Assembly: GCF_009848505.1 (NCBI RefSeq)
Contig: NZ_WWDL01000015.1
Span: 46,179-110,178, forward strand
Reading direction: 5' to 3'
Length of the DNA stretch: 64,000 bases
DNA from: Muricoccus harenae
GTDB lineage: Bacteria; Pseudomonadota; Alphaproteobacteria; Acetobacterales; Acetobacteraceae
The first letter of the stretch is position 1. Each line of letters opens with the position of its first letter. The position numbers and the translations under genes are program-made. This document shows positions 9,801 through 17,717 of this stretch, one piece after another. The notes under the pieces were generated by a model. That model ran no database searches and was not told where the DNA came from. It saw only the letters and a list, made by a program, of their open reading frames with translations.

Positions 9801-9839
9801 GGCCGGGGTAAACAGGGATGCGCGGATCGGTTCGGGCAC
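6801..9839 (-). CDS. Hybrid sensor histidine kinase (CHASE3-PAS-HisKA-HATPase-REC-REC)
   Basis: A 1012-residue membrane kinase. The GTG at 9839 has AAGGA eight bases upstream; a TTG 45 bases earlier is less likely. Order: TM helix (about 15-35), CHASE3 sensor (DVETGQRGYLLVG), TM helix (about 190-210), two PAS-type regions (the second includes GEIEWYNRRWYEFTG), HisKA with phospho-His at about 499 (NMSHELRTP), HATPase (NLLSNASKFTEGG, FGGTGLGLAI), then REC1 with Asp at about 796 (LLDVMMPRMDG). A second receiver-like domain follows (LLVDAEAEARLELRRLL), but its phosphosite position reads VLVAVPGPEGDG and has no Asp. The input signal is unknown. Confidence 0.9.
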   Translation of the reverse strand: MPEPIRASLFTPARRWLRIPVLAAALAVVAVLAGAVATALNDRDGDAVAAGNEAVVALEGVLSAMKDVETGQRGYLLVGREEYLDPFRAGVAAVEERMAVLEALRGPAGLPPETRLRELIARREELAERSIALRRTGDAEAARGVVESEEGRVAMDAVRAEVGRLQDQARQRVEALNQLSTTRGLWLWGLALGAALLACALLGRYAMVRRQLERRANALLDAVMTNAPVGLGFVGRDMVITSANRALIEIGERSMGLEGVGPGAAPVLPDAVRSQIAPRLRAVLDGGKAQSDVDVETFPPDRPEERHQLLVTLFPVAPGEDGRVEGAGIILMDVTRRRRAEERLRRSEARFRTLANSLPQLAWQADAKGEIEWYNRRWYEFTGTDFETVKGSGWLALQHPDHAERVEAGFRAAIAAGEPWQDSFPLRGADGQYRWFLSRAVPIRDEPDAFHPKGAITGWFGTNTDVTELREAEEEATLAREAAEDANRAKSQFIANMSHELRTPLSAVIGYSEMLEEEAGDLEGGEALTKDLQKIGANARHLLSLINDVLDLSKIEAGRMETHPEEFAVDALVSETVSTVQALMARKANTLEVQLPEGVGTMHSDQVKLRQCLINLLSNASKFTEGGRVTLSVETGRDRMGRREIAFHVTDTGIGMSQEQISRLFTRFTQADSSTTRRFGGTGLGLAITKAFCTLLGGDIAVESVEGRGTRFTIRMPMDMRETGPEPEAERTEAAPADPAEHLGAGLVLVVDDDPASRELLSRFVLRDGFAVRTAHDGEEGLRLAKQLRPTAILLDVMMPRMDGWSVLTALKADPELAEIPVVMVSIVQERALAVSLGAADYLIKPVQWHRLRRVLDRYRAPGVALLVDAEAEARLELRRLLESEGWAVEEADGAEQALARLGATGAAVPPVGLVLVAVPGPEGDGLTLVHEIRQRDAWKDIQVIALAGGEVPPAALEALRGQVRRVLPAGGEPPEALLRELRRISASRSAATPGNPPPSSPFQPETENAAP

Positions 9840-9997
9840 GGGGCGTCCTTCGTCTGACGCGCATCCTGGCAGCCCGGCGGGCAACCTTCACCGGCTGGGC
9901 GATGACGTTCCCGCGCGCAACGCGGGAAGTGGCTGGCGGGATGCAGGGCGGCGTGCGACCTCCCCGCGCCTCCCGTTCCTGGAACGAATCACGCCGC

Positions 9998-11812
9998 ATG
10001 GCCGTCCCCGATCGCCGCATTCCGCCAGTCGTCACCCCCGGCAGCCCCGTGGCGGGGGCGGCGATGCTGGTCTCGGCCGCGGTCATCGTGGCCGCACTCT
10101 ATTTTGGGCGGGACGTGTTGGTGCCCCTGGTGCTGGCCGTGCTGCTCGCCTTCGTGCTCGCCCCGGCGGCGCGGGTTCTCCAGCGACTCCGGCTGGGCAA
10201 GGGCCTGGCGGTGCTGGTGACGGTGCTCGCCGCCTTCGCGCTCATCGGGGCAGTGGGCGCAGCCCTGGGCTCCCAGGCGGCGGACCTTGCGGCCGACCTG
10301 CCGCGCTATGCCGCGACGCTCCGGGCAAAACTGGGTGCGCTCCGTGGCCTCGGCGACCTGCTTCGCCAGTCGGACGGGCTGTTGGGTAGCCTCGGGATCG
10401 AGGGCGCGCCGCCGGCGCCCGCCGGCGCCACGGCGCCGGTCGTGGTCGCGACCCAGCCACGCTCGGATGCGGCGCTGCTGGACGTGGCGGGCCGGATCCT
10501 CGGCCCTGTCCTGCAGCCGCTGGCCATGGCGGGGCTGGTGATCATCTTCACCATCCTCGTGCTGCTCTACCGCGAGGATCTTCGCGACCGCGCCATCCGC
10601 CTGGCCGGCGCGCGCGACCTGCACCGGACCATGACGGCGATGAACGACGCCGCCGCGCGGCTCTCACGGCTGTTCCTGGCGCAGCTGGGGCTGAACGCTG
10701 GTTATGCGGTGCTGATCGCGGGCCTGCTCTGGGCGGTGGGCCTGCCCAGCCCCCTGCTTTGGGGCATCCTGGCGGGAATGATGCGCTTCGTGCCCTTCAT
10801 CGGTACGCCCATCGCCGTCGCGCCGCCGCTGGTGCTGGCCATGGGCGTCGATCCGGGCTGGGGGCTGGCCGCCACGGTGCTCGCCGTCTTCCTGCTGGGC
10901 GGCGTGATCATGGGACAGGTGCTGGAGCCGCTGCTCTTCGGCCGCCGCACCGGCCTCTCGCCTCTCTCGGTCGTGCTCTCGGCCAGCTTCTGGGCCTTTC
11001 TCTGGGGCCCGATCGGACTGCTGATCGCCACGCCGCTCACCGTCGGCCTGGTGGTGCTCGGCCGCCACGTGCCGCGCTTCGAGTTCTTCGACGTGCTGCT
11101 GGGCGACAGGCCACCACTCCAGCCCGAGGAAAGCTTCTACCAGCGTGCCCTGGAAGGGGATGCCGACGGGCTGGTGGAACAGGCGCGCGACATCCTGGCC
11201 GAGCCTGATGCCTCCCTCGCCGCCTATGGCGACAGCGTGGCGCTGCAGGGCCTGGTCCTGGCCCAGACCGACTGGTCCCGCGAGGCGCTGGAACCGGAGC
11301 GGCTGGAGGTGATCCGTACCCAGGTGGGCACGCTGCTGGACGACCTTTCAGATTTCGGAACGTCGGTCGAGGCCACTCTCCCCCCGGCTTGGCAGGCGGA
11401 GGGAGCGGTGGTCTGCATCCCTGGCCGCGGCCCGCTGGATGACCTGACGGCGCGTCTGGCGGCGCTGGTGCTGCACCGGGCCGGCCTGGGCGCACGGGCG
11501 GAAACGAGCGCGGCGCTGGAAACCGCCAATCTCGGCCGGCTGGACCCTGGCCTGGTGCGGCTCTGCTGCCTTTCGGTACTGGAGGAAGGCAACAGCATCG
11601 CCGGGCTGCGATACTTCCTGCGCCGCATTGCCCGGCAGCTGCCGGAGGCGAAAGTGATCGTGGGTCTGTGGGATGCGCCGCCCGACAGTGCGATGCTCAC
11701 CGCGCTGCGCGAGGAAGGGCCCGCCGATGCCATCGTCACCTCGCTCGGCGAGGCCGCCGCCCTCTGCGAGGCGCTGGCCGCACGCACCGGCTCGACGGAA
11801 ATGCGGCGCTGA
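9998..11812 (+). CDS. AI-2E family transporter with long cytosolic C-terminal domain
   Basis: A 604-residue PerM/AI-2E-type permease. The ATG at 9998 starts MAVPDRRIPP; the frame continues upstream, but the residues there are Arg-rich and not membrane-like. Hydrophobic helices follow from about residue 20 (AAMLVSAAVIVAALYFG), with the family signature region LWGILAGMMRFVPFIGTPIA and the last helices near WAFLWGPIGLLIATPLT. After about residue 350 there is an unusual soluble tail of some 240 residues, including AVVCIPGRGPLDDLTARLAALVLHRAG, which resembles the Rossmann-like fold of cobalamin-type binding domains. The substrate is unknown; the family name does not prove autoinducer transport. 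The gene is divergent from the hybrid kinase. Confidence 0.8.
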   Translation: MAVPDRRIPPVVTPGSPVAGAAMLVSAAVIVAALYFGRDVLVPLVLAVLLAFVLAPAARVLQRLRLGKGLAVLVTVLAAFALIGAVGAALGSQAADLAADLPRYAATLRAKLGALRGLGDLLRQSDGLLGSLGIEGAPPAPAGATAPVVVATQPRSDAALLDVAGRILGPVLQPLAMAGLVIIFTILVLLYREDLRDRAIRLAGARDLHRTMTAMNDAAARLSRLFLAQLGLNAGYAVLIAGLLWAVGLPSPLLWGILAGMMRFVPFIGTPIAVAPPLVLAMGVDPGWGLAATVLAVFLLGGVIMGQVLEPLLFGRRTGLSPLSVVLSASFWAFLWGPIGLLIATPLTVGLVVLGRHVPRFEFFDVLLGDRPPLQPEESFYQRALEGDADGLVEQARDILAEPDASLAAYGDSVALQGLVLAQTDWSREALEPERLEVIRTQVGTLLDDLSDFGTSVEATLPPAWQAEGAVVCIPGRGPLDDLTARLAALVLHRAGLGARAETSAALETANLGRLDPGLVRLCCLSVLEEGNSIAGLRYFLRRIARQLPEAKVIVGLWDAPPDSAMLTALREEGPADAIVTSLGEAAALCEALAARTGSTEMRR

Positions 11813-11884
11813 TGGCGCTACCACTCTTCGCTTCCCGCCTAGGCCGCCTTCGCATAGCCTCCTTCGCCTCCGAAGGGGATGAAT

Positions 11885-13480
11885 ATGCAAATCGTGGTTG
11901 GTGGTTCGGATCTCCCGCGCAGGCTGTGCCTCGCTGCTCTTCCATTGGCGCTGCTCGCCATGGAGCCGGCCTCGGCACAGACCCTGACGATCGGCGTCGG
12001 GACTCCCGCCACCTCGATGGACCCGCATTTCCATAACAACGGGCCAAACAACTCCCTGACGATGCATATCTTCAATCAGCTGGTGGAACGCGACGGCCGC
12101 GCGCAGCCTCGCCCATCCCTTGCCGAGAGTTGGCGCTCCCTCTCGGACACGGAATGGGAGATCAAGCTGCGCCCAGGCGTGAAGTGGCATGACGGGCGCG
12201 ACTTCACCGCCGAAGATGTGGTCTTCACCTTCGGTCGCGTTCCCCATGTCGCGAACAGCCCCGGCGGTTTCTCCACCTTCCTTCGCCAGATCGCGCGCGT
12301 GGAGGTGCTGGATCCGCTGACGATCCGCATTCACACGAAGCAGCCTCACCCGCTGCTGCCGATCGACCTCGCCTCAGTTTCGATCATCGCGCGTCACGTC
12401 AATGGCACTGCCACCGAAGATTACAACAGCGGCAAGGCCGCGATCGGCACCGGCCCCTATCGCCTGGTTTCCTATACCTCCGGCGACCGCGCCGTGATGG
12501 CGCGAAACGAGGGGTATTGGGCGGGAGCCGAACCCTGGGCGACGGTAAACTATCGCTTCCTGCCGAATGACGGCTCCCGCACCGCCGCCCTACTGTCTGG
12601 CGATGTCGACATCATCGACCAGATACCGAGCAGCGACATCGAGAAGTTCAAGCGTGATTCGCGCCTCTCGGTCGCCACGATCCCGAGCCTGCGCACCATG
12701 TTCATTGCCCCGGTCCATTCAGCGGAGGGCGGCAGCCCGCAGGTGACGGACAACGACGGAAAGGCGCTTCCCAACAACCCCTTCCTCGATATCCGCGTGC
12801 GCCGTGCACTTTCCATGGCCATCAACCGTGAGGCACTGGCCGAGCGCGTAATGGAAGGCATGGCCGTACCCACGGGCCAGTGGCTCCCCGCCGGCGCCTT
12901 CGGGCATAATCCCGCGATCCGGCCTGACCGCTTCGATCCCGATGCCGCGAAGCGCCTTTTGGCCGAGGCAGGATTTCCCAACGGCTTCCGCGTGACGATC
13001 ACCACTCCCAACGACCGCTGGCCCAATGACTCGCGCCTGACCCAGGCCGTCGCGCAGATGTGGACCCGCATCGGCGTGCGTTCCACGGTGAATGCCGCGC
13101 CTTACGCGGCCTTCGTGTCGATGCGGATGCGCTACGAGGCGCCGGTCCAGCTCGCGGCCTGGGGTAGTTCCACCGGCGAGGCGACCAACTATCTCATCAG
13201 CATCGCGGGCACTCCGAACCGCCAGCGACTCACCGGTTCCAACAACATGTGGCGCTATTCGAACCCGGATCTTGACGCGCTCACCGCCCGGGCCTCCGCC
13301 ACCATGGACGACGCGGACCGCGAGAGACTGCTGCACGAGGCGGTCGCCCTTTATGCGGAGCAGGTCCCCTATATTCAGATCCTGCAGCTCACCAATGCCT
13401 GGGCCAGCCGCAAGGGCATCAGCTATGATCCGCGCATGGATGAGCGGACGATCGCCATGGGTGTTCGCGCCGAGCGATAA
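11885..13480 (+). CDS. ABC transporter substrate-binding protein (peptide/nickel family 5)
   Basis: A 531-residue periplasmic binding protein of the DppA/OppA type (SBP_bac_5). GAAGGGG lies six bases before the ATG at 11885; the ATG at 11879 would sit on top of it. The signal peptide ends at ASAQ. The family's early motif is present (LAESWRSLSDTEWEIKLRPGVKWHDGRDFTAEDVVF), then GTGPYRLVSY and RVRRALSMAINREAL. No permease or ATPase gene is adjacent, so it is either an orphan or shares a distant transporter. The ligand cannot be predicted; dipeptides, oligopeptides and other compounds are all used in this family. Confidence 0.88.
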   Translation: MQIVVGGSDLPRRLCLAALPLALLAMEPASAQTLTIGVGTPATSMDPHFHNNGPNNSLTMHIFNQLVERDGRAQPRPSLAESWRSLSDTEWEIKLRPGVKWHDGRDFTAEDVVFTFGRVPHVANSPGGFSTFLRQIARVEVLDPLTIRIHTKQPHPLLPIDLASVSIIARHVNGTATEDYNSGKAAIGTGPYRLVSYTSGDRAVMARNEGYWAGAEPWATVNYRFLPNDGSRTAALLSGDVDIIDQIPSSDIEKFKRDSRLSVATIPSLRTMFIAPVHSAEGGSPQVTDNDGKALPNNPFLDIRVRRALSMAINREALAERVMEGMAVPTGQWLPAGAFGHNPAIRPDRFDPDAAKRLLAEAGFPNGFRVTITTPNDRWPNDSRLTQAVAQMWTRIGVRSTVNAAPYAAFVSMRMRYEAPVQLAAWGSSTGEATNYLISIAGTPNRQRLTGSNNMWRYSNPDLDALTARASATMDDADRERLLHEAVALYAEQVPYIQILQLTNAWASRKGISYDPRMDERTIAMGVRAER

Positions 13481-13560
13481 GGCCGCTCACCGGCGAGCGT
13501 GATTGCCGGGAAGCGTAAATCCGCCCTGAAAACAAACGGGTCACGCAATTATTCTGCGGC

Positions 13561-13589
13561 CCGCCTCCCGCCAGAAATGCGGAAGGCGG
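13561..13589. terminator. Hairpin between convergent genes, possible bidirectional terminator
   Basis: A stem of CCGCCT/AGGCGG plus CCGC/GCGG with one C-A mismatch and a seven-base loop (CAGAAAT) lies in the 132-base gap between the convergent binding-protein and amidase genes. No T-run follows on either strand, so intrinsic termination is plausible but not certain. Confidence 0.4.
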
Positions 13590-13612
13590 TGCCGAGCGTC
13601 ACCTGGAAAGCA

Positions 13613-15019
13613 TCATACCGAAACCGGCGGGATCGTTTCCAACATCCAGCGCGCCATTCCGGCGGCCCGGGCATCCATATGCGGATGGCCGATCACCTGC
13701 ACGCCCATCGGCAGGCCGCGCACCGCAGCCATCGGCACTGTAACGCATGGCACGCCCAGCGCCGACGTGGCCGCGTTCGACACGACGTCGCCTGTCGGGC
13801 GCGGCGCCGGCGGCTGGCCGGGCTTGTCTCCCTCCCAGACCGGCGCGGGTCCGGGCGATGACGGGGAGATCAGCCCGTCCGCCAGCGGCGCCAGATCCGC
13901 CAGCGCGCGGCGCATCGCCTCACGCTGAAGTAGGCAGGCGCGATAATCCTCGAGCGTCATCGCCATTCCGGCGGCATGGCGGATCTTGAAGCGCTCGCTG
14001 ACGCCATCGGGGTTGGCTTCGATGAGGTTCTGCTGGCTCCACCGCGTTTCGAATGAGCCGATGGCATTGGTCACCGCCTTGGCATTGGCGATGCTGCGCT
14101 CGAAGGCCTCAATGGCCGGGGCATCCGCGCGGGTCAGCAACTCCACTCCTGCGGTACGAAGCCCTTCAAGGACCTCTTCGAATGCGCGGCGGGATTCCTC
14201 GTCCATGAGCGCCCAACCCTCGCCCTCCATGACGATGAGCCGCGCGGGCCGCTGCGCGGCCGGCGGCGCGTCGGGACCGAAGAGCGCGGGTGAACCCGGG
14301 TCGCCACCGGCGCGCAGCGCGATCGCCTTGGCCACCAGCCACATGTCCTGGATGGAACCGGCATGCACACCGGCCGTGCTCTGGGAAAGCCCCTGCCGCT
14401 CGCCGCGGTTGATCGCGCCCTGGGTCGGCTTCAGCGCCACGTTGCCGCAATAGCTGGCCGGCCGGATGATCGAGCCGCCCACCTGGGTCCCGATCGCCGC
14501 CGGCACCATCCGCGCGCCCACGGCGGCGGCCGAGCCGGAGGACGAACCGCCTGGCGTGTGGCGGGCATCGAAGGGGTTGGTGGTGGGGCCGGGATGGGCC
14601 TGCCCCAGCTCCGTCGTGACGGTCTTGCCGAGGATGATGGCGCCGGCATCCCGCATGGCGCGGATCATGGCGCTGTCGCGCTTCGGGAAATTCCCGCGAT
14701 AGGCCTCGCAGCCCATCTGGGTCGGCATGTCGCGCGTTTCGATCAGATCCTTGGCGCCGATCGGCATTCCATCGATCGGCGAAAGCGGTTTGCCGGCCTT
14801 CCAGCGTGCTGTGCTGGCATCGGCCGCTTCGCGCGCCCCAGCCTCATTGATCACGACGAAAGCGCGGACCACCGGCTCCCGCGCCGCAATCGTCTCCAGG
14901 CACCGTTCAAGATAGGCGCGCGGCGTGTCGGACCCGTCCCTGAAGGCCGCGGTGGCGTCATGGAAGGTCAGTTGCCGGAAGTCGTCTGGCCGATAGCTGG
15001 CCTGCATGATGCTGTCCAC
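13613..15019 (-). CDS. Amidase (amidase signature family)
   Basis: A 468-residue amidase-signature enzyme. I chose the GTG at 15019 because GGGGAGAAG lies just upstream; several other in-frame starts exist. The Ser-cisSer-Lys catalytic triad is visible: Lys at about residue 90 (GAKDLIE), and the Gly/Ser-rich signature GGSSSGSAAAVGARMVPAA followed by GTQVGGSIIRPA, with cis-Ser at about 159 and nucleophile at about 183. Such enzymes hydrolyse amide bonds in varied substrates (aliphatic and aryl amides, allophanate). The neighbours do not fix the substrate; a peptide-type binding protein lies convergently downstream. No signal peptide is seen, so it is probably cytoplasmic. Confidence 0.88.
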   Translation of the reverse strand: MDSIMQASYRPDDFRQLTFHDATAAFRDGSDTPRAYLERCLETIAAREPVVRAFVVINEAGAREAADASTARWKAGKPLSPIDGMPIGAKDLIETRDMPTQMGCEAYRGNFPKRDSAMIRAMRDAGAIILGKTVTTELGQAHPGPTTNPFDARHTPGGSSSGSAAAVGARMVPAAIGTQVGGSIIRPASYCGNVALKPTQGAINRGERQGLSQSTAGVHAGSIQDMWLVAKAIALRAGGDPGSPALFGPDAPPAAQRPARLIVMEGEGWALMDEESRRAFEEVLEGLRTAGVELLTRADAPAIEAFERSIANAKAVTNAIGSFETRWSQQNLIEANPDGVSERFKIRHAAGMAMTLEDYRACLLQREAMRRALADLAPLADGLISPSSPGPAPVWEGDKPGQPPAPRPTGDVVSNAATSALGVPCVTVPMAAVRGLPMGVQVIGHPHMDARAAGMARWMLETIPPVSV

Positions 15020-15150
15020 GCCGCTTCTCCCCATGTCCGACCGACATTCAGGAGCGGCTTGGTCCATGTGTCCAGCCTGCACGTGAGCGCTACCGTTACG
15101 TTATTGCCCCGCAGTCGGGCCCGGCCTGGTCGGGCCGGACCCTGCCGGCG

Positions 15151-15606
15151 TCAGCCCTTGAGACTGTCGGGCACCTTGCCGCCGTTTTCGGCGAGCTTCT
15201 GCATGACCTGCTTGTGCAGCCAGATATTCATCGCCGCGGAATCCTCGGTGCTACCGGTATATCCCAACTCCCCAGCCAGCTCCTTACGGGCGCCGAGGCT
15301 GCTGTCGAGGTCCAGCAGCTTCATCAGGTCCACTATGGACTGCTGCCAGTTGAGTTTCTGCGGGTTTTTCAAGGCTATCTCGGTCAGCACCGCCCCGACA
15401 TCTACCGGCTGAGCTGGGGAGGGGGTGCCGGCGGCCGAGGTCGCATCGCGCGTGGCGGGCGCCACTTCCGGCGGGGCGCTGCCACTGGCGGATGCAGCGG
15501 CTGGCGCGGCCGCGGCGCCCGTGGTGGATGCCACCTCCGGCGGGGCACTGGCGGCCGCTGCCGGATGGCTGAAGATCTTAGACATGATGGAACGGAAAAT
15601 GCTCAT
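15151..15606 (-). CDS. DUF3597 domain protein
   Basis: A 151-residue protein. The start is secure: TAGGAGG lies six bases before the ATG. The N-terminal MSIFRSIMSKIF and C-terminal half (VDVGAVLTEIALKNPQKLNWQQSIVDLMKLLDLDSS, ELGYTGSTEDSAAMNIWLH) fit DUF3597, a small domain of unknown function that is often next to peptidoglycan-binding LysM modules; no LysM is present here. Between them lies an Ala/Pro/Ser-rich spacer with a duplicated SAPPEVA unit. The function is unknown. It is transcribed in the same direction as the amidase but 131 bases away. Confidence 0.75.
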   Translation of the reverse strand: MSIFRSIMSKIFSHPAAAASAPPEVASTTGAAAAPAAASASGSAPPEVAPATRDATSAAGTPSPAQPVDVGAVLTEIALKNPQKLNWQQSIVDLMKLLDLDSSLGARKELAGELGYTGSTEDSAAMNIWLHKQVMQKLAENGGKVPDSLKG

Positions 15607-15667
15607 GGGCCCTCCTAAGGCCTTACTTGGCCCAGGGGAGAACGGCGCCGGCGCGCCCCGGTTGACC

Positions 15668-16162
15668 CTACCCCTCCCCGTCCCGCCCGGACCGGTCCCG
15701 GAAGTTGCCGCGGTGCAGCGGATAGGCGGTGGTGTGCTTCAGCTGTTCCATGGCGAAGCGCGAGGTAACATTGCGCATCGGCACAGCCTCAATGAGGCGC
15801 TTGTAGAAGGAGTCGAACTCCGACATGCCGGTCACCGCCACGCGCAGCATGTAGTCCACCTCGCCCGCCATGCGATGCGCCTCCATCACCTCGGGCATGG
15901 AGGCGATGGCGGTGGAGAAATGACGCAACCACTCAGGCGTATGGTCGCCGGCCTCGATCGCCACATAGACGACCATACCGACGCCGATCTTATCCGGATC
16001 CACCAGGGCGACCCGGCGGGTGATGACGCCATTCGCCTCCAGCTTCTGCACGCGCTTCCAGCACGGCGTGGGCGACAGCCCCACCTTGTCAGCCAGTTGC
16101 GCGACGGAGAGCGTCGCGTCCTCCTGCAGCAGGCCAATGATCTTGCGGTCGATTTCGTCCAT
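15668..16162 (-). CDS. Lrp/AsnC family transcriptional regulator
   Basis: A 164-residue regulator starting at MDEIDRKIIGLLQED, the standard Lrp N-terminus; an upstream GTG/ATG pair (16225/16222) would add about 20 atypical residues overlapping the previous gene. The winged helix-turn-helix covers about residues 5-60 (ATLSVAQLADKVGLSPTPCWKRVQKL), followed by the RAM ligand-binding domain (about 70-145, including AHRMAGEVDYMLRVAVTGMSEF). Lrp/AsnC proteins sense amino acids or related metabolites as octamers. It lies directly after the cupin gene in the same direction and may control that gene or the sulfur operon upstream. Confidence 0.88.
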   Translation of the reverse strand: MDEIDRKIIGLLQEDATLSVAQLADKVGLSPTPCWKRVQKLEANGVITRRVALVDPDKIGVGMVVYVAIEAGDHTPEWLRHFSTAIASMPEVMEAHRMAGEVDYMLRVAVTGMSEFDSFYKRLIEAVPMRNVTSRFAMEQLKHTTAYPLHRGNFRDRSGRDGEG

Positions 16163-16205
16163 CAGGCTGATCCGGCCGGCGGGGGCTCCGCCGGCCAGCT
16201 CGTTG

Positions 16206-16703
16206 TCAGCGATGGCTCGCATCACCCTTGGCGCTGCTGACGTTCACCCATTCCGGCGTCTCGACGATGTCGAGGTCGGGCAGGTTGATCACCACCTCCT
16301 CGACGCCGCTGCGGACCAGCGCGCAGTGCAGCACCTCGGTCTTGGAGGCGTTGATCTCCTGGTGCGGCACGTAGGGCGGCACAAGGAAGAAGTCGCCCGC
16401 CTTCGCCTCGGTGATGAATTCCAGCCGGTCGCCCCAGCGCATATGGGCCGTGCCGCTGATGACGTAGATCACGCTCTCCAGATGGCCGTGGTGATGCGGG
16501 CCGGTCTGGGAACTCGGCTCGATCCGATTCGTGCCGGCCCAGAGCGCAACGGAACCGGTGCGGCTGCCGCTGATCGCGACCTCGCGGTTCATGCCCAGCG
16601 TCTCGGGCGTGTCGCAGCTCTTATCCGTGGCGCGGATATGCTTGATGCCCTTGTTGCGCCAGTCCACGGTCTGGTTCGGCTTGGCGATGGTTCCGTCGGG
16701 CAT
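16206..16703 (-). CDS. Cupin-domain protein
   Basis: A 165-residue single cupin. GGAAGGA lies six bases before the ATG at 16703, preferred over the ATG at 16709 that abuts it. Metal-site motif 1 is present (GPHHHGHLESVIYVISG: three His and a Glu) and motif 2 follows (GDFFLVPPYVPHQEIN: Pro/His). The fold suggests a metal-dependent dioxygenase, isomerase or small-molecule sensor. The gene sits between the binding protein of the sulfonate operon (63 bases upstream) and the Lrp gene, so it may belong to either unit. The exact reaction cannot be assigned. Confidence 0.75.
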   Translation of the reverse strand: MPDGTIAKPNQTVDWRNKGIKHIRATDKSCDTPETLGMNREVAISGSRTGSVALWAGTNRIEPSSQTGPHHHGHLESVIYVISGTAHMRWGDRLEFITEAKAGDFFLVPPYVPHQEINASKTEVLHCALVRSGVEEVVINLPDLDIVETPEWVNVSSAKGDASHR

Positions 16704-16766
16704 GGTCATTCCTTCCTAGTCAATGGTCGTCCCCGGGGGGGAAGGTTGCGGCGGCACCCTGCGGCG

Positions 16767-17717
16767 TCAAGCGCCGCGGTTGCCGGCCTGAATGGCCTCG
16801 TTGAAGGAGGAGTCGAGCAGGTCACGGGCCTCGATGCGTCGGCGGACCAGCCGGGCGCGCGTATAGAGGTCGATGTTCTTCTGCTCGTCCACCGCCACGG
16901 CATCGTCGATCTGCACCACACGCGTCCCCGCGCGCTCAAACCAATGCTGCGCCACCGGGGCAGGAACGTTCATCAGTTCCGACCACGTCTTCGCATAGCC
17001 CGCGACATTGGCATTCGCCCAGGACCGCGCCGCGGCGAGGCGACGGACGAACTCCGCCAGATCGTCCCGCCGCGCTGCGATGGCGTCGGTCCGCGCGGCC
17101 TGGAAGCCGAGCCCGGGCGTGATGCCCTCCCCCGACACCACACGACGGGCGCCGGACAGCACCTCCTCCTGCGAGACATAGGGCTCCCAGGTGGCCCAGG
17201 CATCGACGGCGCCGCTGGCATAGGCGGCCTTGGCATCGGCCGGCAGCAGGAAGACGAACTGCACGGCATCCAGCGGCAGCTTGGCGGCTTCCAGCGCCGC
17301 CAGCACCACCTGATGCCCGATGGAACCGCGCCCCGTTGCAATCCGCTTGCCCTTCAACTCGGCGAAAGACTGCACGGGGCTGTCCTTCGGCACGATGATG
17401 GCGAGGCCACCCCGGTTCTCCCGCGTGGCCGCGATCGCCTTGATCGGCACGCCGGCGGCGGCGCCGAAGGTGAAGGGCGCGTCGCCCACCAGCCCTGTGT
17501 CGATGGCGTCGGCGTTCAAAGCCTCCACCAGCGGGGCGGCGGCGGGGAACTCGCTCCAGGCGATGCGGTTGCCGAAGCCGGCGAGCTGGCCGGAGACCTC
17601 CATCACCGCCCTCGCATTGCCGCGCTGGTCGCCCACGCGCAGCGGCGCCTGGGCGCGAAGGATGCGGGGAGCGGCGAGCACCGCCGCACCCGCGAGGAGA
17701 AGACGGCGCCCGATCAT
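16767..17717 (-). CDS. ABC transporter substrate-binding protein (SsuA/NMT1-like)
   Basis: A 316-residue exported binding protein with a signal peptide (MIGRRLLLAGAAVLAAPRILRAQA). The body follows the NMT1/SsuA pattern: an early GFGNRIAWSEFPAAAPLVEAL, then DTGLVGDAPFTFGAA, FAELKGKRIATGRGSIGHQVVLAAL and DAWATWEPYVSQEE, the typical ligand-pocket stretch of aliphatic sulfonate and taurine binders. It is the last gene of the leftward ssuC-ssuB operon and overlaps the end of the luciferase-like monooxygenase gene by four bases. It probably delivers a sulfonate or other organosulfur compound to SsuBC. It is also the only intact binding protein in that operon. Confidence 0.87.
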   Translation of the reverse strand: MIGRRLLLAGAAVLAAPRILRAQAPLRVGDQRGNARAVMEVSGQLAGFGNRIAWSEFPAAAPLVEALNADAIDTGLVGDAPFTFGAAAGVPIKAIAATRENRGGLAIIVPKDSPVQSFAELKGKRIATGRGSIGHQVVLAALEAAKLPLDAVQFVFLLPADAKAAYASGAVDAWATWEPYVSQEEVLSGARRVVSGEGITPGLGFQAARTDAIAARRDDLAEFVRRLAAARSWANANVAGYAKTWSELMNVPAPVAQHWFERAGTRVVQIDDAVAVDEQKNIDLYTRARLVRRRIEARDLLDSSFNEAIQAGNRGA

